Source: Cardamine occulta
Lineage: Eukaryota; Streptophyta; Magnoliopsida; Brassicales; Brassicaceae
Reading direction: 5' to 3'
Assembly: GCA_028015245.1 (NCBI GenBank)
Contig: CM051370.1
Location: 11,838,160 to 11,902,159 of the forward strand
Length of the DNA: 64,000 nt
A program made the position numbers and the translations under genes. Positions 55,724-64,000 of this stretch are shown here, in pieces. A model generated the notes under the pieces. It worked only from the letters and a program-made list of their open reading frames with translations. It did not search any database and had not been told where the DNA came from. The number at the start of each line of letters is the position of its first letter. Position 1 is the first letter of the stretch.

Positions 55724-56027
55724 TGATAGTTCGCTCATTGTTTTTTTTAATTCTCAGAGTCAGCCAAAACGACGTCATTTTGTTTATCATACAAATCAAA
55801 GTAAGTGACCGATCGATCTTGTTGTTAAAACAACCTAAAACCAATGCATCAAAATCTTTAAACAACCAGATGTTGTATGATCGATTAGAATCCTTATGAG
55901 TTAAACACATTTCAACATTTGTAAATTGAATGTAGCTTAATTAAGAATGATACTTAATCCCAATATAAGCTAAATAAAGAACAACAATATAACTACATAG
56001 GAAGATTTGAAAAAGAGAAAACTAATA
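55724..56027. other. Intergenic DNA
   Basis: No gene recognised; lies between the MITE and the 3' end of the second Ulp1 gene. Confidence 0.4.
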
Positions 56028-59000
56028 TCACTCAATGTTTACAATCTCGGAAGAACCTTTATGAGGCTCAAACAGCTTCATTCTATCAATTAACACCGGA
56101 TCGGTTGCTGCTTCCCAAATATTGATTCCAAACTTGTAATGCGCTTCTCTGATGTTGTCATCATTTATCAAATCCAAAGATAGATTAAGCAAATGACACT
56201 CGATGTGTTTCACCATATAAACTCCGCAATCACTGTTTGATTTATTTTATCCAGGAGGCACACAGACTTCTTTGATAGTGTAAGATGCCACAAGTGGAGC
56301 TTTCCCATTAATCTTTCCATGAAGTTCCTTTATAATTTGAGGGATGATCATGGCGAAAGGCTCTGCGTATCTTCTACTGTGTGTCCATAACAATCGAACA
56401 CTTGCACAGATTTAAGCTTGAAGTTAACACAAATAGAAATACAATGATTATTATTGATGCAGACCGGTGCATAAATTCTGTCAAAATCTGTAACCCACTT
56501 TTTCCTTGTCTTTCCATGACATGGCAAATCCCCGTTACCGTAAGCTAAGAGCTCAGTGTCCCACGGGTGTCATTTTTTTTACACGACATGTACTTCTCAT
56601 ATTCCTTTCGTATCTTCATGCTAAACATACAATCCATGAATCCAACACGCTCTGATTTCATCCGGCCTAATGAAGTAAACTCCTGTAATCTGTACATTGC
56701 TGCATCTATTTCCTGAAATAATGTCAATGTTTTTAGAAAAACATTTACCACACATAAATATGTTAAACATAACAAATGATGACTATAAATGGTTAATACA
56801 TACAAAGTTTTTAAGCCAGACATTGGGCCCCTAGACACGGTTAAGTAATGTCATATCAATTAAAGTTGGACCGCACTGAATGCTTCTGAAAAAGCAAAAC
56901 AATTATGTATTATTGTTCAAGTATTAAAAGGTAATAACTATACAAAATAAAAATAAAAAAGTGAAGTAGTTACGAATGTGTCTGGGACCACTCTAGAAAA
57001 ACTTCAAATCTTTCCTCGGAAAAGAACACCAAGTCAGCATCTTTATCATCTTTACCTGGGTTTTTCTGATATTTTCCCCTCAACTCATCAACAAAATCTA
57101 TTTTTGTATCAACCTTGGGTACATCTGTTTTTTGAGATAAGTGTCCTAGTTTTTCTCTGAGGAATTCCTGCGTACTCATATTGAGATCTATGTCAGGAGT
57201 ACATAATTCATCAAACTCAAATTCGTCCGCCTGTCAATAAACGAATAAGAAAACGTGTAAGAAATAAACAATAGATTTAGTCTTAATAAATAGAACATAA
57301 TCATCTACAAAATATTATTTCAAAGCTTACAATACATAAAGTAGAGTCATACTACAACTAACCAATTATATAGACATACTAAAATACAAGTTATTAGATA
57401 TAGCACACCAGTTACATAATGAAATAGACATAGAGATCTATTTTTTACATACCCCGGATTTACGAGGCACTTTTGGTGGATTAGAATTTTGTGAAGTCAT
57501 TTCAGTTGGAACTCCAGATGTTGATATTAAATCCCTGAGTCCTGATACTTCCCCCTCTAATTTATCCAGTCGCATCACAACTTCCCCCTTAAATTTATCT
57601 AACCGCATGTCAATCTGCTCCGTAAAACTCATGAAAGAAGAGTTGAACAAACTTTTCAACAATGACTTCATTTCTTCATATGAATTATGAAGTAGAGACT
57701 GACAATATGCAGCTGATCGCTGACACAAGAACTTTCTTTTCCGTGTCTCAGCACCAACATCACCAAGTTTCTTCTTTTTGTTCTTCGAACTAGAGCCTTG
57801 AACATTGGCAGCTTGATTCTTCTCACTGCTCTGTGACCCAACAACATTGGCAGCTTGATTCTTCTCACTGCTCTTTGACCCAACAACATTGGCAGCTTGC
57901 TTCTCCTCACAAGCATTACTAACCTTATCCTCCGCTTGAGCACTATCATTGTAAACTCCAGTATCATCTTGCTCTTCTTCAGCATGATTTTTATTATTCG
58001 ACACATCATCTTGCTCAACACATTGCCAAGTGAAATCGTCAAAATCATATCCACTTCTAATCAAAATTTTCAAATTTTCCACTTCAACATCTTCGATTTC
58101 ATCAGGCCTCAAAAAGTATGCAGAGTCACATACGTCAAAATTTCCCGTCTTTTAAATGTATGGATACACAATATCCTGTATTTAAAAGATTAAAAGATTT
58201 ACTATGTCAATTTAGAAACAATATGACAGTTACAATATTTAACATATGAGCAAAAGAGAATTGATGATATATAAACTAACCTTCGGTATAATTGATTTCT
58301 CAACGGTAATAACGCCATCAAAATTAGGTCTCATATTCCCTTTCTAATTAGAGCACCGAATATATTGGAATTCATCACTAATCTTGACTCTAGTCAATTC
58401 TCCAAGTGGAGGAATTGCTTCCATAGCCCATATTTGAAGTACATAAGAGAAACCTTCAAGAGAATAGCTGATGGGGTTCTTCAATTCATGTTTCCTTTTT
58501 CTGAGATACTTGAGTAGATGGTCATAAGCTAGAAGACCCCAATGATACTTGTGAACCTATTGTAATAATTCAAAAGAGTATGATAGTGAGAAACTATAAG
58601 GAGAGTAAGAAATGTAAGCTATGTGTGAAGTGACAAGACCAAACCTTATGTATATCCATCACTAACTGGATGTATTCCTTTGGGATGACTTTCAAATCAC
58701 TGAAACCAAATAGTACCGCAGCAATCACACCAACATACACCAGTCTAACTTTGTCATATGGATCCCAACGGTGAGTGTTTGGTATATACTCTTTCTTAAT
58801 CTTTTGTAGCCAAACCTTTTCCTTATTCCTCAACACATCACTCCAGAACCCCCCCCCCCTTCATCTGTCCACTCTTCTAAATCGGAATCAAAATCAGTTT
58901 CCACTTCAGACCAGTGACTGCATGAAACTCTTGCAGCAAAAATCAGAGTGGCTTATTTCCAAAAACAAACCACATCTCATGTTTTCTCCTTGTCACCAAC

Positions 59001-59224
59001 TGTCTAGTCAACATGCTATGTATCAACCGGCCTGAATACCGAAGATTGTTGTCATGTAGCGCTAATATGGGTCTAAAGACTTCATCTTTCTGAACTGTAA
59101 CATACTCTAGAGGCACTGCATCCTTGAGAAGGTCGAGGAAATTCATTTTGCATGCATTGTTTATCTGTTTGGTTTTTGGCTCATGTCCTCTTGTAAAAAG
59201 ACGTTGTGGATACTTCTTCTCCAT
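56028..59224 (-). pseudogene. Second DUF1985 / Ulp1-like protease gene, broken
   Basis: Minus strand, starts MEKKYPQRLFTRGHEPKTKQ. The DUF1985 domain follows: FLDLLKDAVPLEY, LRYSGRLIHSMLTRQLVTRR, MWFVFGNKPL, then a TGA (near 58942) and FLLQEFHAVTGL. A frameshift in an 11-C run (58848-58858) precedes DPYDKVRLVYVGVIAAVLFG and YHWGLLAYDHLLKYLRKRK, AMEAIPPLGELTRVKISDEF, stop, GNMRPNFDGVI. A linker (58112-57438) holds the repeats and a heptad region. The Ulp1 domain keeps His (56444-56446, NNNHCISICVNF; the usual Trp after His is Cys), Asp (VFDCYGHT) and Cys (56226-56228, NSDCGVYMVKHIECH), ending SSEIVNIE. It differs from the gene at 5426, so it belongs to another subfamily. Such genes are usually MULE cargo; no transposase is adjacent. 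Several nonsense changes make it a pseudogene. Confidence 0.8.
57775..57910 (-). repeat. Three tandem 15-residue coding repeats in the second Ulp1 gene
   Basis: The minus strand encodes EEKQAANVVGSKS, SEKNQAANVVGSQS and SEKNQAANVQGSSS; the 45-bp DNA units (GCAGCTTGATTCTTCTCACT on plus) are nearly identical, implying recent unit duplication inside an otherwise decaying gene. Confidence 0.85.
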
Positions 59225-60200
59225 GCCTACACAAATAATCTGGTTTTAGAACAGTATGTAATAATCAAAACTAATATAAGTGTCATAAATTGAGCTTCAT
59301 ATACAAGCCATATTGATCATATAAACAAGACAAACATTTTGAAACAAATCAAATACTCTACAATGTTAGAAAAAAATTGAGCTTCATATTGAAATCAAAT
59401 ACCCTCTACATACATCCAAGTATCCTAAAAATTTATATGTCAAGTCGATGTCTTAGTTTCAAAGAGTGATTGACCGATCAGACAGGCTGTGATTGTATAC
59501 GCCTTTGTCTTAGCCAACTGATCGACCAATACATGAACTAGATTCTACACAAGCAACCATAGCAACCATGATTCATATAGAACTCTTAGCATAGTTTGAA
59601 TGTTGAACCTCTATTTTTAACCATTATCTATACGCTCTTGATTAATGTAAACAATGTAACATAGAGAATTACCTTGTGTAACAATGGCGACAGCTTCAAC
59701 AATCAGAGACAATTCCAAGAAAAAAACGAACATGATTCCTGACATGCAAAAAGATATTGATAAATTATCAACCAAAATCCCCAAATTCATTTATCATAAA
59801 CCCTAGAAATTGAATCAAATTAAGAAAAAATTGAAGCAGAGATGAGATTGAATCAGAGAACAAATTGAATCAGAGAAGAGATTGAATCAGAGATGAGATT
59901 GAATCAATGATGAGATTGAAAACAAATTGAATCAGAGAAAAAAATTGAATAAGAGAATAGATAAGGGTAAATCAAATTGAGGCAGAGAAGATTAAACCCA
60001 TACAAATAGATGGAAGTCGAGTCAAGTCTTCAAGTCGTGAAAGTCGCCGGATAAGTTGCAGAAAATGCCGACAAAACTGACAGCGAATACCGTCGGTGTT
60101 GTGATTTGTTTTTCGTCGCCTATCGATTTGGGGAAAAAAAAGGATTAGGGTTTTTTTTTAACTCATTTAACATTTACTAAAAAAAGTATAGTATTTACTA
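59225..60200. other. Upstream region of the second Ulp1 gene with short repeats
   Basis: 59825-59960 is a run of about 18-bp units GA(T/A)TGAATCAGAGA(A/T)GA. A GC-richer leader-like stretch follows (60000-60110, AAGTCGCCGG, ACCGTCGG). A possible ATG-bearing small exon (59680-59735) has no recognisable product. No transposon terminus could be fixed. Confidence 0.45.
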
Positions 60201-60259
60201 GCTGTGGAGGTTTTGACATTGGGATAACCATAATTTTCAAGTTTCAAGTAACTTCAAGA

Positions 60260-60455
60260 GTATAGTATCTTCATTTCTCATTGATAGGAATCTGAATTCG
60301 CTATAGTGCACTACATGTAGATCTTCCAAGTTCCACATCACTATTGCAGAACTATTTTCACGTAATTTCAAGTGTATAAAATCTTCATTCGTCGTTGATA
60401 GGAATCCGAATTCGCTATAGTGCATTATAGGTGCATTTTCCAAGTTGGGACTTCA
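60260..60455. repeat. 114-bp direct duplication
   Basis: ATTGATAGGAATCTGAATTCG then CTATAGTGCA at 60284-60309 recurs as GTTGATAGGAATCCGAATTC then GCTATAGTGCA at 60394-60423, with TCTTCATT upstream and TTCCAAGTT downstream in both. The minus strand reads through both as HYSEF.FLS..NED...LKL.E, which could be a decayed protein repeat of unknown family. Confidence 0.65.
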
Positions 60456-61526
60456 TGAAGGAATTGATGAAAATAATATTTCATGAAGAGAAGATTCCTA
60501 TCTAATATTTGAAATGCGTTTTATGTGTATTTGGTTTTTTCTACTGTATGGAATTTTGGTTTCTGTGATTCTACATTTCTTGAAGAATCGAGAACACATT
60601 GAGATTGAACAGAGGTTCCCCCATCTGTTTTGTTTCACTAAAAGAGAAAGTCAAGTGTTGGTTCTCGTAACATCTCTATTACTTGAATATCATATTATGA
60701 AAAAAATTCCATAGCAGCAACAAATTGGTGCTTATTGTGTTTTGTCTATATTTCCATCTATTGTCAATAATGGTTCTGACCAGTCTTGGTGAAGACATTG
60801 ATTTGGTTACTACCTGTTATGGTGCAACTAAAAATTGCATTGTCCCATAATTTTGGATCACATTTAGTTGGAAAATTTTAATTTTGTATAGATTATAATC
60901 CTATATATAGCAAGAGAAGGGGTTCTCTCCAAGGTTTACACATCAGCTCTCTCTAAAACACATCAGCTCTTTTTTCTTTTCTTATTATGCAGCCACATAT
61001 GTAAATTCAAGACACTTCAACATTTATGAACAATTATTAATCATATATAACAAATCAATTAATTTAAATTTAATTACTTTAAAAATCTGTAAAATATTAA
61101 TAAAATTCAAATTGAATTTTTAAAAACCATATAATACATAACCATTACATAATACAATACTTTAACTTATCGTACATTTTGATCATCTTATTTTACACGT
61201 TTAATCATATTTCACACTATCATTTTTAATTATATTTAAATAGTTACACTACTTATTAGTTTATAAAATCAATAAATTTATGATTTCCTTATATTCTATA
61301 TAAGAAATAAAATTAATATATTATGTTTTTATGTGTCTATTTTCTGAATGAATTTGTTGGCTTTTTTTTACAGATAAAAAATTTATCTCAATATTTTATA
61401 TATTAAAATAGAAAATTAGTTTAAATAATTATATCTCAAAATTTTAAATATTAATTATAACATAAAAAAAAAAGTAAAGAGAAAAGAAAAGAGACTTTCT
61501 CCCATTCTGACACATTATCATTATCA

Positions 61527-61561
<35 letters not shown>

Positions 61562-62990
61562 TTTCACTTTTGCTTTCGGTTTATGAGTAAATGACTCATT
61601 CAATCACTCTGGTTTTATTTACATCTTAAATTGAAGTCATGAACATGACTCCCAATTGACATAAGTCATATTTAATCTCCTTTCACACTTTCGAATCCGC
61701 AACCGAGAGGTGTAAGAATTGTATGATTGTGGATTCTTCAAAAAATGCCAAACTTTTTTCTATTGTTATATAACTAATTTTTAGTTTTTCTCTAATCTTT
61801 ATTGGTAAAAAAATATTGATTGCAAGTTCTTAATGTTTTATGTGGCTTTTTATATTTTGTAATACACAAGTAAATGTGGGTTTACTTATTTAAGATTTGA
61901 TTTTTTTTTAAGCTAAGATCAAGAAATTAGTCTATTCATGGAACAAGAAATGTTTTAAAGTATATGTAAATTAGAATTCTGAAATTAGAATTTTAAAAAA
62001 CTCCATAATTTAAATAATATTTATGGACCTATAAATTAAATATATAAATATAAAATAATATATTATTAAAAAAAATAACTAACATGTAGTCTATAAATTA
62101 TCATATTTGGGCAACATATAAAACCTAAGATAATTGTTAAAAAAAAAAGCTAAGATAATTTTAAGTAAATAAGTATATGTTACTTAAAAAATTAAGATAA
62201 AATAACTCATAATAAATTTTAATAAATGGAGAAGGAGACCTATGTGGATAAGGGTCAAATGTGTTGGTAACTGATAGAGGAATTGTAAAGCCATGTGCTT
62301 TCTTATATACTACTAGGTTTGGATTGTAATAATATACATTTAATCAAAAAAAATATAGCGTATTTAGTCTCTTAAATTTAAAATTTATAATTAGATAAAT
62401 ATTTTAATTAATTTAAATACAAAGCTCACAAAGTTTTAGTAGTGTAAATCTAGAAAACAAATTGCTTATCAATAGTCGATAATTTATGCATTGTGGTATA
62501 TCTTTCTTAATTTAATATTTAGTTAATATATCAGCTTTTTAATATTAAAATCGATTAATATTTTTTTCTTTGTAGTATATATATACATTTTATTGATTTT
62601 TTTTCCTTCGATTGATTTAAATTAAGGAGAAAAAAGAGCACACTCTGTTACAAGTTAACAAAACAGAGCATAAAAGTTTAAAGGGATAGAAACAACACTT
62701 TCGACTCACCACCTTCTCGTTTGTGGCTTGGTATTATTGCTCATGTCTCCGACTTGTGGATCTTCCGTCGAAGTATCTTATCAATCTATGTTATGCTCTT
62801 ATCCAATGGTTTAAATCTTGTTGTACTAACTCTTGCTTGGGTCGCATCTTTATTTAATCACTTGAATGGAAAACCAAGTATTTGTGCACAAAAAAAAGAC
62901 TCAAAATTTATTTAAATTTCACAAGTTGAACAAAGCTTTGACCAAATATGATTTTGCAGGCCGACCAATTTAGAGCATTGACTATAGCAG
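60456..62990. other. AT-rich intergenic DNA
   Basis: Contains a (TA)n microsatellite at 61530-61560, CACATCAGCTCT repeated at 60940 and 60960, and no coding similarity I can name. The 3' flank of RPL5 begins at about 62990. Confidence 0.45.
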
Positions 62991-63218
62991 ACTACGCGTA
63001 AGATCAAACTACTGAAATGCAAGTCAAGAAAATGATGATAGGGTAATAAAATAATAGAAACTTATAACAAAATGTATCCTCAAAATCAAAATCTTCGAAC
63101 GAAATTAAAATCTGAAAACAAAAGCTGAGTGTTTTAGTCTTCAAACAGAAAAAATGAGACTTTAAGCTCAAAAGATAAAAAGCTACAAGAGGCATGAGAT
63201 AAACAAGACTGGACTGGT

Positions 63219-64000
63219 TTACTCTTCATCGTCCTCAACATCATCATCACCACCAGCTCCATTCAAAGCCTTAACTCTCTCAATCAACTTATTCTTCCTC
63301 TCCTCGTACGTCAGTTTCTTCAAGTTGTACCTGATTTTGTTTAATCGAAAGCATAGTGAGAAACCAATAGAACAACAAGCAAATGATATTGATAACTACT
63401 AATAAAAATGATTTTGTTTCTTTACCTCTTGTGTTCCTTGGGAGCAGGTTTCTCGGTTTTCTTTGGGTTGGGGTCTGCGCGAATAGCCGCGTGAACCTTC
63501 TTGTACAACTCCTCAACGCCCTCAGGCTCAACACCTTTCTTAATGTACTGACTGAAGTGAGTTTGATACTTCTCTGGCTCATCTTCTGTCAAAAGTTTCA
63601 TGTAGTTTGAGACATGGCCACCAAAGATGTAGTTCCTGTGAGTTTCAGCATCAAGTTGCTTGTTCTCTTTGTTGAAACCAGCGAATCTTTTGTCACTGTG
63701 TGGGATATCAAGTCCTCCATCCAAAGCACCCTATAGTATCATCAAGCAAACAAAATGATGTTAAGGAATTGCAAACACAAATAGAACAGATAAGAACACT
63801 GCCAACAATTTCATACCTTGAGAGCACCGAACACACGGTTTCCTGTTGTGGTCCTGATAAGTCCAACATCAAGAAGAGCACGGAAAGGCCTCCTTGAGTC
63901 AGTTGGTTCAACAGAGAAGTCCTCTCCAGTGGCCTGATTGATTTTTGAGATGAGTCCAAGCAATGAAAAATAAAGACTATTTTCAAGATGAAATCAGAAG
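63219..64000 (-). CDS. RPL5: 60S ribosomal protein L5 (uL18), 3' part
   Basis: Three exons on minus fit perfect splice consensus: 63933-63817, 63730-63426 and 63330-63219 (stop TAA). They encode ATGEDFSVEPTDSRRPFRAL, LIRTTTGNRVFGALK, DIPHSDKRFAGFNKENKQ, RNYIFGGHVSNYMKLL, YIKKGVEPEGVEELYKKVHA, PNPKKTEKPAPKEHKR and YNLKKLTYEERKNKL, with an acidic end GGDDDVEDDEE. This is the C-terminal two-thirds of RPL5, which with RPL11 and 5S rRNA forms the 5S RNP of the large ribosomal subunit. No lesion is visible. The 5' exons lie beyond the right edge; 63934-64000 is intron. Arabidopsis has two copies (A and B) and I cannot say which is orthologous. It is the clearest host gene here. Confidence 0.96.

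Noticed and set aside
61530..61560. (TA)n run as a regulatory element
   Set aside because: Simple microsatellite in AT-rich DNA; no supporting context.
62721..62915. Plus-strand open frame with a hydrophobic stretch upstream of RPL5
   Set aside because: No recognisable family, no splice or start context; could be a decayed fragment but unsupported.

Overview
The window is nuclear DNA of a flowering plant, almost certainly a member of the mustard family (Brassicaceae). Coding matches, intron borders (GT...AG, U-rich introns) and transposon types all point there. It is mostly a transposon graveyard with two credible host genes: the 3' part of ribosomal protein L5 (63219-64000, minus, running off the right edge) and a small invertase/pectin-methylesterase inhibitor gene (53428-54046, minus). 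A run of 100 N (35401-35500) marks an assembly gap. Identifications are from memory of protein families; no search was run.

Layout, left to right. 1-4.5 kb: a mosaic of broken host-gene pieces (NEK kinase tail, nucleolin-like acidic region, Spinster-type transporter, LHCA4 light-harvesting protein), one orphan CACTA terminus and a LINE-type RNase H remnant. 4580-13524: a whole Mutator-like element of the KAONASHI type. It has a 9-bp target duplication, a DUF1985/Ulp1 SUMO-protease gene on plus and a MURA-type transposase on minus, and is saturated with a GGCTGACTTAT motif that flips orientation near the middle. 15.0-17.3 kb: a truncated hAT element. 17.5-18.5 kb: a duplicated MITE, one copy split by a 567-bp hAT-type MITE carrying tRNA-like A and B boxes. 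18.7-21.65 kb: a long-inverted-repeat element that captured part of the gene for amidophosphoribosyltransferase (purine synthesis), itself split by a rearranged Copia fragment and a TRIM. 23465-24002: a second copy of the tRNA-box hAT MITE. 25035-26351: a Gypsy solo LTR with perfect 5-bp duplications.

26.8-50.5 kb is a three-level nest. The outer layer is a degenerate Tat-like Gypsy element on minus (pol 26838-30266, gag/protease 47781-49647, 5' LTR 49730-50456). Into its protease-RT junction jumped an Athila-like Gypsy element (30267-47780, LTRs at both ends, gag and protease but no pol visible). Into the gag gene of that element jumped a CACTA (En/Spm) transposon (36977-45248) with a perfect CTT duplication and nearly open TNP2- and TNPA-like genes.

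The right part (50.5-63 kb) is AT-rich and holds Helitron-like repeats, a Stowaway-like MITE, the inhibitor gene, a 667-bp Mutator-type MITE with a perfect 10-bp duplication, and a second, different DUF1985/Ulp1 gene on minus (56028-59224) that is broken. The order of insertion can be read from who interrupts whom, which makes the window a good record of transposon history. I see no unknown cellular system; the most novel material is the KAONASHI repeat organisation, the tRNA-box MITEs and the tandem arrays inside the retroelements.
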